DNA of 46,542 bases from Candidatus Saccharimonadota bacterium (GCA_016187175.1 JACPKG010000003.1:1-46542); one strand, 5' to 3'. Counted from the first letter of the stretch, positions 19,130 to 30,652 are shown. The notes: generated by a model from the sequence alone, not told the origin. Made by a program: numbers and translations.

Positions 19130-19555
19130 TTAGCGGTGGTGACGTTTTTTGATTTTAGCTAATTCTAGTTTGGCGGAGCTGTGATGTAGTAATCTGTGCG
19201 CTTCGTTTAGGGCGATTTGACTGTCAGCTGATTGAACTAACTCTTCGGCCCGCTTTAGCGCGGCTAGGGCTTCTTGTTCGCTGACTTCATCTGTGGTCGT
19301 TACATCGTCAGCCATAAAACGGACAGTTTGACTCTTTACCTCAACTACGCCGCCATTAATTGCAAAATTTTCCAGAGCGCTATCCGGATCGCTAGATTGC
19401 TTGCGGACACTAAGTACCCCTGGACGGGCGGCTGAAATGAGCGGCATATGGTTCTCGAATATGCCAATTACACCGCCGCGGGTCGGTACCAAGACCTCAT
19501 AGGCCTCGCCATCATATTTTGTACCGCTGGTGCTGACAAGCTGAAAATGAATCAT
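19130..19555 (-). CDS. atpC: ATP synthase epsilon subunit
   Basis: YEVLVPTRGGVIGIFENHMPLISAARPGVL; end of atp operon. Confidence 0.95.
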   Translation of the reverse strand: MIHFQLVSTSGTKYDGEAYEVLVPTRGGVIGIFENHMPLISAARPGVLSVRKQSSDPDSALENFAINGGVVEVKSQTVRFMADDVTTTDEVSEQEALAALKRAEELVQSADSQIALNEAHRLLHHSSAKLELAKIKKRHHR

Positions 19556-19580
19556 CGCGAAAGCCTAGCTTTCGCGATGA
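19552..19580 (+). repeat. Perfect 13-bp hairpin over the atpC start codon (TCATCGCGAAAGC-CTA-GCTTTCGCGATGA)
   Basis: Direct reading; abuts a heptamer array. Confidence 0.95.
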
Positions 19581-19606
19581 ACAGTAAACAGTAAACAGTC
19601 AACAGT
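19579..19606 (+). repeat. Heptamer array (GAACAGT AAACAGT AAACAGT CAACAGT), atpD-atpC gap
   Basis: 4 x 7 bp. Confidence 0.9.
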
Positions 19607-19632
19607 TTAGTCTCAGCTACTGTAACTCGTAA

Positions 19633-19683
19633 CCTGCCCGTCCTCCACAGTTGCGGTGCAACCGCTACGGAGGGTGGATAACC
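19633..19683 (+). repeat. GC-rich palindromic element in the atpD-atpC gap, flanked by CGTAACCTG direct repeats
   Basis: TCCTCCacaGTTGCggtGCAACcgctacGGAGGgtGGA; CGTAACCTG at 19628-19636 and 19684-19692. Confidence 0.75.
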
Positions 19684-19709
19684 CGTAACCTGATGCGAAG
19701 TTAAATCAA

Positions 19710-21134
<1,425 letters not shown>

Positions 21135-22016
21135 TTAAGCGGCGATAGCTTCGGCGCCACCGGTTATTTCAGCAATTTCTTGGGTAATGGCCGCTTGGCG
21201 GGTGGCATTAAGTTCCAGTGTTAGATCATCAATTAAATCTGAAGCGTTACGGTTGGCGTTACCCATGGCCACCATCCGCATGGCGTGCTCGGCAGCGGCT
21301 GATTCAATCCTGGCTTGCATTAGCTTGGCTTCGAAGTATAATTTGATGGCTTCTTCCAAGACATCACTCACTTCCGGCTCGAACTCATAGACCGTCTCGT
21401 CAGATAGCGGTATCTGTTTGTTATCCGCTGTAGCCTCGATTGGTGTAAGGTGACTTATTGGGAGCAGGGTGAAGCTGCTGGCTTTTTGGGCTAAAGAAGA
21501 AATGAACTCGGTGTAAATAATTTTTACCGTCCCGATTTGACCTTCCGCCATACCGTCAGTCATCATTTCTACAAGCGGTGAGAAAACGTTAACATCGGGC
21601 GTATCGGCAATATCTTCATAGGCTCCCTTTAGCTCAATACCGGCTAGATGGGCAAAAAAACGGGCGCCCTTACGACCGTAAACTACAACTTGCGGGCGAT
21701 GTTTTTCGGCCCTAATAGCGCCTAGCGTCAGGTTGAAAATATTGGAATTAAAAGCACCGGCTTGGCCGCGGTCTGAGCTTATAACCACGTAAAGTGTGGG
21801 CTTATCTGCCGCTGGCGCGAAAAAGGGATGCAGCCTAGCTTCCTGGTTGTGGGCGACGCGCTGCATTATAATGGTTGCCAAGTTGCCATAAGTGCGGCTG
21901 CTTTCCACGGCGGCTACGACTTTACGCATGCGGCTGGCGGCTACCACTTCCAGGGCTTTGGTTATCTGCTTGGCGTTTTTAACCGAGCGTCGCTGGAGCA
22001 CTCTGGTCTGAGCCAT
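21135..22016 (-). CDS. atpG: ATP synthase gamma subunit
   Basis: RRSVKNAKQITKALEVVAASRMRK, SDRGQAGAFNSNI, MRMVAMGNANRNASDLI. Confidence 0.96.
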   Translation of the reverse strand: MAQTRVLQRRSVKNAKQITKALEVVAASRMRKVVAAVESSRTYGNLATIIMQRVAHNQEARLHPFFAPAADKPTLYVVISSDRGQAGAFNSNIFNLTLGAIRAEKHRPQVVVYGRKGARFFAHLAGIELKGAYEDIADTPDVNVFSPLVEMMTDGMAEGQIGTVKIIYTEFISSLAQKASSFTLLPISHLTPIEATADNKQIPLSDETVYEFEPEVSDVLEEAIKLYFEAKLMQARIESAAAEHAMRMVAMGNANRNASDLIDDLTLELNATRQAAITQEIAEITGGAEAIAA

Positions 22017-22037
22017 CTAGGAGCTCCTTTCAGTCGC

Positions 22038-22065
22038 GAAGTATGAAGTATGAAGTATGAAGTAT
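22038..22065 (+). repeat. Heptamer array (GAAGTAT x4), atpA-atpG gap
   Basis: 4 perfect 7-bp units. Confidence 0.95.
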
Positions 22066-22107
22066 AGAATTTTAGCTACTTTCTCCATTCTTCTTTCTCC
22101 TTTCTTC

Positions 22108-22130
22108 GCAAAAATGTTAAGCATTTTTGC
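22108..22130 (+). repeat. Hairpin GCAAAAATG-TTAAG-CATTTTTGC overlapping the atpA stop
   Basis: Perfect 9-bp inverted repeat. Confidence 0.85.
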
Positions 22131-23679
22131 TCCTGTACTGCTTGGCAATCTGGCTGGCAACGTCCATGATAGTTTTTTTGACTGCGTCGCTAGGAGAATC
22201 ACCACTGCTTAGTTCGCTGACCACTTTAGCGTGCTTTAGGGTCAGGGTACTAAGTAGGGCCGTTTGGGCTGGCTTGACGTTCTCAATTGGCAGCCCATCA
22301 AAAGCGCCACCAGTGGCTGCCAGAATGCCAGCTACCTGTTGCCAGATGGCCAACGGAGAATATTGCGGCTGTTTTAAAACCTCAGTCAGCAATCGTCCGC
22401 GGGCCAAACGGGCTTGTGTCTCCGCGTCAAGGTCTGAAGCGAACTGCGAGAAAGCTGCCAGTTCGCGATACTGAGCCAGATCCAGGCGCAGGCTACCAGC
22501 TACTGAACGGGTAGCCTTGGGTTGAGCGGCACCACCAACTCGTGAGACACTCAAACCAACTGAAATGGCTGGCCGGATGCCCTGGTAAAAGAGGTCGGTT
22601 TCCAGATAAATTTGGCCGTCGGTGATGGAGATAACGTTGGTCGGAATGTAAGCACTAACATCACCCGCTTGAGTTTCGATGATCGGCAAAGCTGTTAGGC
22701 TGCCGGCGCCTAGTTTATCTGACAGTTTGGCTGCCCGTTCCAGCAAGCGTGAGTGTAAATAAAAGACATCGCCGGGGTAGGCTTCGCGGCCCGGCGGGCG
22801 TCGTAGCAGCAACGACATCTGCCGATAAGCCACAGCGTGCTTGCTCAGATCGTCGTAGATAATCAAGGCGTGTTTTTTATTATCACGGAACCATTCACCC
22901 ATGGCTGCACCGGCGTAAGGAGCCAGGTATTGCAAGCTAGCCGGGTCAGCGGCACTGGTAGCCACAATGATGCTTTGGTCCATCACGCCCTCGCGCTTGA
23001 GGCGTTCAGTTAAACGGGCGATACGGGCATTTTTCTGGCCAATGGCTACATATATATTAATAACATCAGTCTTTTGTTTAGCCTGATTGATCATGGTATC
23101 AACAGCGATGGCAGTTTTGCCGGTTTGGCGATCGCCAATGATTAGTTCACGCTGACCTCGACCAATCGGTATCATGGCGTCAATGGCGGATATGCCGGTC
23201 AGCAGCGGCTCATGAACGCTTTGGCGGTCAATAACGCCAGGCGCGGGACTTTCAACCGCGCCTCGGGCTTTGGTCTTAATATCACCTTTACCATCCAACG
23301 GTCGGCCCAGCGGGTCTACCACTCGGCCGACCAGTTCCGGTCCGACCGGCACTGAGAGCACTTCGCCAGTTAGTCGCACCCGGGCACCAGCTCGGACCAG
23401 CTCATCTTCACCCAGCAGCACGGCACCAATTTCATCCTCCAGCAGATTTAGAGCAAAGGCAGTCACTTTGCCGTGCAGGCCTTCGATCTCGATCATCTCG
23501 GCATAGCCGCAGTCACGCAGGCCGTAAATCCACACTACGCCGTCGCCGACACGGGTAACAATTCCGGCCGAGCGTTCTTGCCGCGATTGCTTCAAGCTCG
23601 CAATGGCGCTTTTGACTTCTTCGGCAAGTGATTTGACTTCAGTCTCTAAGCTTTCTGTTCTTTGGGATGACGAAGTCAT
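22117..23679 (-). CDS. atpA: ATP synthase alpha subunit
   Basis: [35 protein letters not shown]. Confidence 0.98.
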   Translation of the reverse strand: MTSSSQRTESLETEVKSLAEEVKSAIASLKQSRQERSAGIVTRVGDGVVWIYGLRDCGYAEMIEIEGLHGKVTAFALNLLEDEIGAVLLGEDELVRAGARVRLTGEVLSVPVGPELVGRVVDPLGRPLDGKGDIKTKARGAVESPAPGVIDRQSVHEPLLTGISAIDAMIPIGRGQRELIIGDRQTGKTAIAVDTMINQAKQKTDVINIYVAIGQKNARIARLTERLKREGVMDQSIIVATSAADPASLQYLAPYAGAAMGEWFRDNKKHALIIYDDLSKHAVAYRQMSLLLRRPPGREAYPGDVFYLHSRLLERAAKLSDKLGAGSLTALPIIETQAGDVSAYIPTNVISITDGQIYLETDLFYQGIRPAISVGLSVSRVGGAAQPKATRSVAGSLRLDLAQYRELAAFSQFASDLDAETQARLARGRLLTEVLKQPQYSPLAIWQQVAGILAATGGAFDGLPIENVKPAQTALLSTLTLKHAKVVSELSSGDSPSDAVKKTIMDVASQIAKQYRSKNA

Positions 23680-24071
23680 GACAGTGTCTCCTTCAAGTCT
23701 GCTAATTTTCGAGCAACTGTGTGATCCCAGACGCAGTTTGAGGTTTCAACCCTAAGTCCGCCTATAACCGAGCGATCGACACTTTCTTGCAGCAGCACTG
23801 CCTTTGCGCCAGTAGTCTTTTTGACCTGGTCCTTAAGAGCTAGGCGTAGCTGCGGCGTCAGCATGGAAGAGCTAATAACCTGGGCGACGACCAGTTCGTG
23901 TCGAGCTTCCAGCTCAGCAGCGATGTCGCCCAGCAGAAATTCAATGTCGTCAACCTTATCGGTCTCGACCACTGCGGCCGCCAAATGCTTAGCGACGCTC
24001 CTAGCCGATTTACCTGCCAGTAATTGGACAGCGCTCCAGCGGGCCAAACTGCGCCGTGAAACTTTGTTCAT
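23676..24071 (-). CDS. atpH: ATP synthase delta subunit
   Basis: Position; conserved C-terminal [27 protein letters not shown]. Confidence 0.92.
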   Translation of the reverse strand: MNKVSRRSLARWSAVQLLAGKSARSVAKHLAAAVVETDKVDDIEFLLGDIAAELEARHELVVAQVISSSMLTPQLRLALKDQVKKTTGAKAVLLQESVDRSVIGGLRVETSNCVWDHTVARKLADLKETLS

Positions 24072-24604
24072 CCCAGCCCCCTAATTGCTCGTTCAATTAA
24101 AGACCGGTCGTGCTGCGGACTTAATTTTTCGTCAATGATCTTTTTGGTGGCTTCGGCGACCAGCTCGGCCAGTTCGCCACGCAGTTGCTTATGTAATTTG
24201 GCATATTCCTGAGAGAGATTAGACTCAGTCTCCTTGATTATCAGGGCTGCCCGCTGCGAAGCCACCGCTTCGGCATCGGCGATAATACCGCCGGCGGCCC
24301 TTTTGGCTTCGGCTAAAGCCTCGTCTGCTGCCGCTCTGGCACGAGCTATAATTTCCTCGGCCCGTATCTCGGCTTTGGCCAGCGCCTCTTCGGTCTCTTT
24401 GGCGTGAGTCAGACTTTGTTCTAGCGTGCGGCGTCGGTCCTCAAGTGTTTTAAGCACCGGCGGTAAAACCCAGCGCCGGATTACCAGCAACACGATCACA
24501 AAAGTAATCAATTGAAAAACGAAGGCTTTTAAATTGATGTTAAAAGCTCCAAGACCGCTCGAAGAGCCGTCAGCTTCCGCAAAATACACTGGAATGTCCA
24601 TCAC
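24068..24604 (-). CDS. atpF: ATP synthase b subunit
   Basis: Membrane anchor plus charged coiled-coil; position. Confidence 0.94.
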   Translation of the reverse strand: MMDIPVYFAEADGSSSGLGAFNINLKAFVFQLITFVIVLLVIRRWVLPPVLKTLEDRRRTLEQSLTHAKETEEALAKAEIRAEEIIARARAAADEALAEAKRAAGGIIADAEAVASQRAALIIKETESNLSQEYAKLHKQLRGELAELVAEATKKIIDEKLSPQHDRSLIERAIRGLG

Positions 24605-24619
24605 TAAAGTTGCTTTCTC

Positions 24620-24838
24620 CTATCCTGTGGTGAACAGTATCAGTAGTACGAAGGCCAAAACAGCGTCAACCAGACCGATCATAATGAAAGCGGTCGACAA
24701 GATCTTACCTTGAATTTCCGGGTTGCGGCCAACGGCGCCAACCACGGCGGCACCAATTAAGCCAATACCGATGGCCGGGCCTATGGCTCCCAGGCCGATA
24801 GTCAAACCTTTGATTAATGATGGATCGACGTTTTCCAT
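24620..24838 (-). CDS. atpE: ATP synthase c subunit
   Basis: GLGAIGPAIGIGLIGAAVVGAVGRNPEIQGKI ... GLVDAVLAFVLLI. Confidence 0.96.
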   Translation of the reverse strand: MENVDPSLIKGLTIGLGAIGPAIGIGLIGAAVVGAVGRNPEIQGKILSTAFIMIGLVDAVLAFVLLILFTTG

Positions 24839-24896
24839 ACTCAGGGCTCCTTTTACTTACGTTCGTTCATTTAATAATAAATTACAACACAATCTC

Positions 24897-25700
24897 TTAA
24901 GTCGCTGGCTGAATCTCGGGCGCCTTACCTCCTCCTTCGTGTGACACGGCTGTCACCAAATAAGTGGCTGTTAACATCATAAACAAATAAGCCTGGACAA
25001 GCGAAAAGAAAATTTCTAAGAACATGATCGGCAGCGTTGCCGCCCAGGCGAAGTTACCCGATAAGGCTGAGATAGCGTGCAACAGAGCTTCACCACCATA
25101 AATCACTCCAAAAAGTCGCAGCGATAGGGTCACCAGGCGCAGAACTTCACCGAACAATTCGTTAATGCCAATCATAATATTCATCGGGTTGAGCAAGTTG
25201 CCTGAAAAATAGTGACGGAAGCGGCCCTTCAAACCAAGTTCACGCATGGCGTAAATATGGACAGTCGTCAGGCTCAAGACAGCCATGGCTAGCGTTGAGT
25301 TAAGGTCGGTCGTAAAAGCTCGTAAAAGCGAGGTCTGTTGGCCGTCAACAGCAAGCGATAAGGTACCAACGCCCGGTAGTAAACCGCTAAGATTGGCGGC
25401 TAAGATAAAAACAAACAGGCTCAGCAGTAAAGGGAAAAAGCGGGCAGCTTTCTTGCGATCCCCAAAGCTTTCGGTCATCAAGTTATAAATTAACTCGACG
25501 AAACCCTCAACATAAAAAGCCAGCCGGCTTTTAGGCCAAGCTTGGCTGGCACGGGCAGCGAATCCAAAAAGCATTAATACGAAGGTGGCCGTTACAATAC
25601 CAAACAGCATACTGTTGGTAAAGGGTAATGGGCCGATGCTAAATAGTTTTTCGGCCCCCAGCGGGGCGGCAGACTCGACGGCCAAGTAAGACATTAGCAC
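24897..25700 (-). CDS. atpB: ATP synthase a subunit
   Basis: ELFGEVLRLVTLSLRLFGVIYGGEALL, AYLFMMLTATYL. Confidence 0.95.
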   Translation of the reverse strand: MLMSYLAVESAAPLGAEKLFSIGPLPFTNSMLFGIVTATFVLMLFGFAARASQAWPKSRLAFYVEGFVELIYNLMTESFGDRKKAARFFPLLLSLFVFILAANLSGLLPGVGTLSLAVDGQQTSLLRAFTTDLNSTLAMAVLSLTTVHIYAMRELGLKGRFRHYFSGNLLNPMNIMIGINELFGEVLRLVTLSLRLFGVIYGGEALLHAISALSGNFAWAATLPIMFLEIFFSLVQAYLFMMLTATYLVTAVSHEGGGKAPEIQPAT

Positions 25701-25725
25701 CGCTGGCCCCCACCCATAGCGGTGC
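25697..25725 (-). promoter_or_regulatory. Stem-loop GCACCGCT-atgggtgggggcc-AGCGGTGC at the atpB translation start
   Basis: Perfect 8-bp stem ending next to the start codon. Confidence 0.6.
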
Positions 25726-25813
25726 GAACGGCTGGAAAACTAAGTCCGGTCGTTGCTCGGTCCCAGAAAGTCATTCGCGGACAGTATAACAGCTCTACCC
25801 CTAAAGCTCAATA

Positions 25814-26215
25814 CTAAATCTCCAGTTTGATCTCTGCCTTTTCGCCAAGCAAATGACTAACCACTTCAAGCTGCGGCAACTCCAGCTTGATTTTTTCGGC
25901 GGCTAACGTCAACATCTTCGAATGGTTTTCAATCTCGTTTTCGACAGCACCAAAAACACCACATTCAATATGGTCCATAATGTGAATTGCATTAAAATGA
26001 TGCAGTTTGTATAAAAGTTGAATAGCCTCAATGACAGATGAATTATCAACTACGGCCTTCGAAGCGCCCGGCATTACCAGCAGATCATAGTAGTGGTCGA
26101 TTTTATCTATCATATGGCGATGGGCGTCCTGAAAACGAGGGTCCGAGCAGTGAATAATCAACACATCGCTCTTTTTCCTGTGTAGGTCTACTAGTCGGTA
26201 TTTAACCACTGTCAA
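25814..26215 (-). CDS. Beta-carbonic-anhydrase-like protein
   Basis: HCSDPRF ... IMDHIECGVFGA (C-x-D and H-x2-C type motifs); short and divergent, so catalysis is uncertain. Confidence 0.65.
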   Translation of the reverse strand: MTVVKYRLVDLHRKKSDVLIIHCSDPRFQDAHRHMIDKIDHYYDLLVMPGASKAVVDNSSVIEAIQLLYKLHHFNAIHIMDHIECGVFGAVENEIENHSKMLTLAAEKIKLELPQLEVVSHLLGEKAEIKLEI

Positions 26216-26315
26216 ATTCCTAATTCGATATTTGTCTAGCCGTCGGATAAACTACACTTTTTGGCTGGTTTTGTAAAGATGAACTTTGGTTGGAGTCCAC
26301 TATACTGTAAGTACC

Positions 26316-27674
26316 ATGGAGCCAGGTCAAAAATTGCCATCCACAATCTTGGTTATTTTCGGCATAACTGGCGATTTGTCACGTCGCTACTTGCTACCGG
26401 CGCTGGCGGAAATTTGTGCCAATACTGAAATCGGAAAAGATTTTAGAGTGCTGGGAGTATCTCGCCGCCAGGTTGATCTTAACAACGTGCTTGGCGCTAA
26501 AGAGAAGAATCTAAAAGCCTACAGCCAAATGTTGACAATGGATTTGGCTAATAGATCTGACTATCAAAAGCTAAAAGATGAAATTGGGGCACTCAGCCAA
26601 AAGTTCACTCAAGGACCTCAAGTCATTTTTTATCTTTCAGTACCCCCGGCCGCTGCCGATGGTATTGTCGGGCTGCTGGGTGAATCGGGCCTAAGCCAAC
26701 CGCCCGCGAAGCTTCTACTGGAAAAACCGTTTGGCTATGATCTCAGTTCAGCTCAGGAAATGATTGGGCGTATCGCCAAATATTTTTCGCAGGAGCAGGT
26801 TTACCGCATCGATCACTACTTGGCTAAGGAATCGGCTCAGAACATTGCTGTCTTTTTAGGTAGCAATGCCTTATTTCGTAACATTTGGAGTAATCAGTTT
26901 ATCGACCACATAGACATTGTCGCCGCCGAGGATATTGGTATCGGAGGCCGCAAGGAGTTTTGGGAGGCAACCGGCATGCTGCGGGATTTTGTCCAGAGTC
27001 ATTTGCTACAACTGGCAGCGCTAACGCTCATGGAACCATGCTCTCATATGTTTGATTTTGCCCAGCTGCCTGAGCGGCGACTGGCAGCTTTACAGAAAAT
27101 GAAAATTGCAGAGCTGAAAAGCGCTGTCCGCGGCCAATACCGTGGCTACCGTCAAGAGGTTGGCAATCCCAACTCCGCGGTTGATACCTTTGTGTCTCTA
27201 ACTTTGGATTCATCTGACTCTAGATGGCGTGGTGTTCCCATAAGACTCACAACCGGCAAGAAGCTTGATCAAAAGCTAACCAAGATTGACATTCACTTTA
27301 AAAAAAGCCAAGAAGCTGAAGCCAACCTGCTGACTCTTAGGCTTCACCCCCGAGAAGGTATCGAGCTGGATCTGTGGGTCAAAGAGCCGGGCTATAGGCA
27401 CAATTTGCAAAAACAACCGCTACGCTTTATTTATGAGCAACGATTCGGTCGCGTGCCGGAAGCCTATGAGCAAGTTCTAATCGATGCCATGCGCGCTAAA
27501 AAGAGCTTATTCGCCAGCAGTGAAGAAGTTTTGACCAGCTGGAAAATCTTGCAGCCGGTTCTCGATTACTGGAGTATGAGCGACAGCGATCTTAAGATCT
27601 ATCAACCCGGCAGCACAATCGAAGAAGTACTCCAGCAAAGAGCAGAGACCAAAGAGCCAAAAACAGACAACTAA
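26316..27674 (+). CDS. zwf: Glucose-6-phosphate dehydrogenase
   Basis: FGITGDLSRRYLLPAL, EKPFGYDLSSA, YRIDHYLAKE. Confidence 0.95.
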   Translation: MEPGQKLPSTILVIFGITGDLSRRYLLPALAEICANTEIGKDFRVLGVSRRQVDLNNVLGAKEKNLKAYSQMLTMDLANRSDYQKLKDEIGALSQKFTQGPQVIFYLSVPPAAADGIVGLLGESGLSQPPAKLLLEKPFGYDLSSAQEMIGRIAKYFSQEQVYRIDHYLAKESAQNIAVFLGSNALFRNIWSNQFIDHIDIVAAEDIGIGGRKEFWEATGMLRDFVQSHLLQLAALTLMEPCSHMFDFAQLPERRLAALQKMKIAELKSAVRGQYRGYRQEVGNPNSAVDTFVSLTLDSSDSRWRGVPIRLTTGKKLDQKLTKIDIHFKKSQEAEANLLTLRLHPREGIELDLWVKEPGYRHNLQKQPLRFIYEQRFGRVPEAYEQVLIDAMRAKKSLFASSEEVLTSWKILQPVLDYWSMSDSDLKIYQPGSTIEEVLQQRAETKEPKTDN

Positions 27675-27698
27675 ATTACTTAACAAGTTAAGTAATTT
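27673..27698 (+). repeat. Perfect 12-bp hairpin AAATTACTTAAC-AA-GTTAAGTAATTT after zwf
   Basis: Direct reading. Confidence 0.95.
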
Positions 27699-27704
27699 GT
27701 CTAT

Positions 27705-27732
27705 CGTTCAATGTTCATTGCTCATTGTTTAT
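27705..27732 (+). repeat. Heptamer array (CGTTCAA TGTTCAT TGCTCAT TGTTTAT) overlapping the promoter of the ABC genes
   Basis: 4 x 7 bp; the last unit overlaps TATAAT 27730-27735. Confidence 0.85.
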
Positions 27733-27743
27733 AATGTATGTCT

Positions 27744-28553
27744 ATGGTCAAACCGATCATTGAGGCTCGGGATGTTGTTAAGACATTCGGAACGATTCAA
27801 GCTGTGGATCATGTCAGTTTTGAAGTATACCCAGGCGAGATTTTTGCATTTTTGGGTCCCAACGGCGCCGGCAAAAGCACCACGATTAAAATGCTTACGA
27901 CAATGCTGCGGCCGACCAGCGGCAAATTGTTGCTCAATGGGCACGATGTAGCGAAAGACCAAGCCGCTGCCAGAAAATCTTTTGGCATCGTTTTCCAGGA
28001 CCCGGCACTTGAAGAAGAGCTGACGGCTTATGAAAATATGCTTTTTCATGCCGTGCTTTACGGCGTACCAAAAGGGCAACATACAACTCGTATTGAAGAA
28101 TTAATGAAACTGGTTGATCTATGGGAGCGCCGCGACAGCTTGGTGCGTACTTATTCCGGTGGGATGCGCCGGCGCCTGGAAATCGCCCGCGGGCTGCTGC
28201 ATCACCCGCAAATCCTATTCCTGGACGAACCGACGCTTGGCCTGGATACGCAAACGCGTAACGTGCTGTGGAATTACGTCAATAAACTCAACAAAGAAGA
28301 AGGGATGACCATCTTCTTTACCACCCATTATCTAGACGAAGCCGAGCAAGTAGCCGAACGTATTGCTATTATCGACCACGGCAAGATTGTCGCTGAAGGT
28401 ACCACCAAACAGCTCACCGCCAAAACAAAAACTAAATCGTTAGAAAAAGCCTACCTGAAATTAACTGGCGAAGGCATTCGTGACGAAATCAGCGAAGACT
28501 TTGATGGCTTAAATGTCCGTAGTGCGCTCAGAAACCAGCGGTTAAGGGGTTAA
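27744..28553 (+). CDS. ABC transporter ATP-binding protein (DrrA-like)
   Basis: GPNGAGKSTTIKML, YSGGMRRRLEIARGLLHHPQILFLDEPTLGLD. Confidence 0.95.
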   Translation: MVKPIIEARDVVKTFGTIQAVDHVSFEVYPGEIFAFLGPNGAGKSTTIKMLTTMLRPTSGKLLLNGHDVAKDQAAARKSFGIVFQDPALEEELTAYENMLFHAVLYGVPKGQHTTRIEELMKLVDLWERRDSLVRTYSGGMRRRLEIARGLLHHPQILFLDEPTLGLDTQTRNVLWNYVNKLNKEEGMTIFFTTHYLDEAEQVAERIAIIDHGKIVAEGTTKQLTAKTKTKSLEKAYLKLTGEGIRDEISEDFDGLNVRSALRNQRLRG

Positions 28554-28554
28554 A

Positions 28555-29301
28555 ATGGACGAGATATACATTCTGTGGTGGCGGCAGATGAAACGGTATT
28601 TACGCACCCGTTCCAGGATTTTCGGTAGCATTGGCCAGCCTATTTTATTCCTGCTGGCACTTGGCTATGGCCTAGGAGCGGTTTTTGAACGGGCCGGGCA
28701 GGGCGACTATCTGCAGTTTTTGGTGCCAGGTATTATTTTGCAGACTCTACTATTTTCCGGCGTTTTTTGGGGCATTCAGATTCTTTTCGATAAGCGCTTC
28801 GGGTTTTTGAAAGAAATGCTGGTCGCACCCGTCCCAAGGGTGAAAGTCTTGCTGGGCAACGCTTTGGGCGGGACAACAATCTCTATAATCCAGGCTGTTG
28901 TTGTTTTTATAGTGGCCGCCGCTTTTGGTTTTCGGCCGGAAAATTGGTCAATGTTGCCAGTAGCCTTTTTAATAATTGTCGTATTAAGCCTGACGCTTGC
29001 CAGTTTCGGTGCCGGGCTGGCTAGCATGGTTGATGATTTTCAGGGCTTTCAAGCCATAAATAATTTTTTGATTTTTCCGCTATTTTTCCTTTCCAGTGCG
29101 CTTTATCCGCTGTCGAATGTACCGGATGTGCTGAGAATTTTAGCTTCTATAAATCCGCTCAGCTACGCGGTTGACGCCCTACGCTACACCATGATCCATC
29201 AAACCCACTTTGGTTTAGGGCTGGACTTGGCGGTCATCGGATCGGCGCTGGTTGTCAGCGTACTTTTCGCTGTCAACCGCTTCAACCGTATCCAAATCTA
29301 A
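28555..29301 (+). CDS. ABC-2 type permease (DrrB-like)
   Basis: Six TM profile, FGFLKEMLVAPVPR motif, adjacent to ATPase gene. Confidence 0.93.
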   Translation: MDEIYILWWRQMKRYLRTRSRIFGSIGQPILFLLALGYGLGAVFERAGQGDYLQFLVPGIILQTLLFSGVFWGIQILFDKRFGFLKEMLVAPVPRVKVLLGNALGGTTISIIQAVVVFIVAAAFGFRPENWSMLPVAFLIIVVLSLTLASFGAGLASMVDDFQGFQAINNFLIFPLFFLSSALYPLSNVPDVLRILASINPLSYAVDALRYTMIHQTHFGLGLDLAVIGSALVVSVLFAVNRFNRIQI

Positions 29302-29335
29302 CCCCTGTACGCTATTTAGTATGGAGCAGCTGTTG

Positions 29336-29395
29336 CCCTCCGTTGTTGGAAGCTATGGAGGGCTATCCTCCGTAGCCTTTGGCGTAGGAGGATGG
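29336..29395 (+). repeat. Tandem-hairpin dispersed element (copy 1), upstream of rarA
   Basis: CCCTCCGTTGTTGGAAGCTATGGAGGG-CTA-TCCTCCGTAGCCTTTGGCGTAGGAGGA; near match to 30673-30725. Confidence 0.9.
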
Positions 29396-29434
29396 CGGAG
29401 AAAAAAAGAGGTTTGAGGAGTTTATACTGTAAGC

Positions 29435-30630
29435 ATGAATAACAAACCTCTCGCAGAAAGGATGCGGCCGCAAAGGTTGGAGGAGGTTGTTGGTCAGGCC
29501 CATGTTCTGGGCGAAGGTAAGTTATTGCATGAACTTGTCCGTGCCGGTAAGCCCTTCAGCCTGATTCTCTGGGGGCCGCCGGGTAGTGGCAAACCACTCT
29601 TGCGCGCCTAATCGCAACCGAGTTAAAGGCCGATCTCGTAGAAATCTCGGCAGTCGCTGCCGGTAAAGCCGACGTTACCAAAGTTGTTGAACGGGCCAGG
29701 GTCAACGCCCAGGGTGATACTACTCGCGGACCGCAGGCCACCATACTTTTCGTTGATGAAATTCATCGTTTTAACAAAGCCCAACAAGACGCCTTTTTGC
29801 CGCATGTAGAGTCAGGACTGGTCACCCTGATCGGCGCGACAACTGAAAATCCTAGTTTTGAAGTTATCAATCCGCTACTTTCACGCAGTCGAGTAATCGT
29901 GCTGGAGCCGCTATCAAAAACAGATGTCATCACTATTGTAAAAAGAGCTGCCAAAAGAGAGAAACTGACCTCAAAACGACTGCCGAAAGAGAGCATCAGT
30001 CTGATAGCGGAATTGTCCGGTGGCGATGCCCGAATTGCTTTAAACACTCTAGAAATGGCTCAGCAGCTGACAGAAGGTAAAATCACGACTACAGTTGTGG
30101 AAACTGCTGCTCAGCAACGTATTGCGGGGTACGACAAGCTCGGCGATAACCACTACAATATCATTAGCGCCTTCATAAAGAGTCTGCGCGGCGGATCACC
30201 CACAGCGGCGCTTTATTACATGGCGCGTATGCTTCAGGCCGGAGAAGATCCGAAGTTCATTGCCCGGCGGATGGTAGTCTTTGCCAGTGAAGATATTGGC
30301 ATGGCCGCACCGGCTGCGCTGAACCTAGCCGCTTCCACTTTCTTAGCTGTCGAGCGCATCGGTCTGCCGGAATGTCAATTTAATCTATTCCACTGCGCAA
30401 CGGTGTTGGCGCGGGCGCCGAAATCTCGTGAAGTAACCAATGCCATGAAGAAGGCTTTAATTACTGCCAAGCAGTATCCCGATCTGCCAGTGCCCTTGCA
30501 TCTTCGCAACGCACCGACAGAGTTGATGAAAGAGCTTGGATACGGCAAGGACTACCAATGGCAAGCCGGCTTTAAACATGGTAAGGGATTTTTGCCCCCG
30601 GGGCTTGAAAATACCGACTTTTTTGACTAA
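29435..30630 (+). CDS. rarA: Replication-associated recombination protein RarA/MgsA, frame-disrupted in Walker A
   Basis: MNNKPLAERMRPQRLEEVVGQAHVLG ... LILWGPPGSGK then frame change; downstream IRVDEIHRFN-type motif (LFVDEIHRFNKAQQDAFLPHVE), IGATTENPSFEV. Confidence 0.93.
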
Positions 30631-30652
30631 AGTAGCAACTGTTAATAACCTG

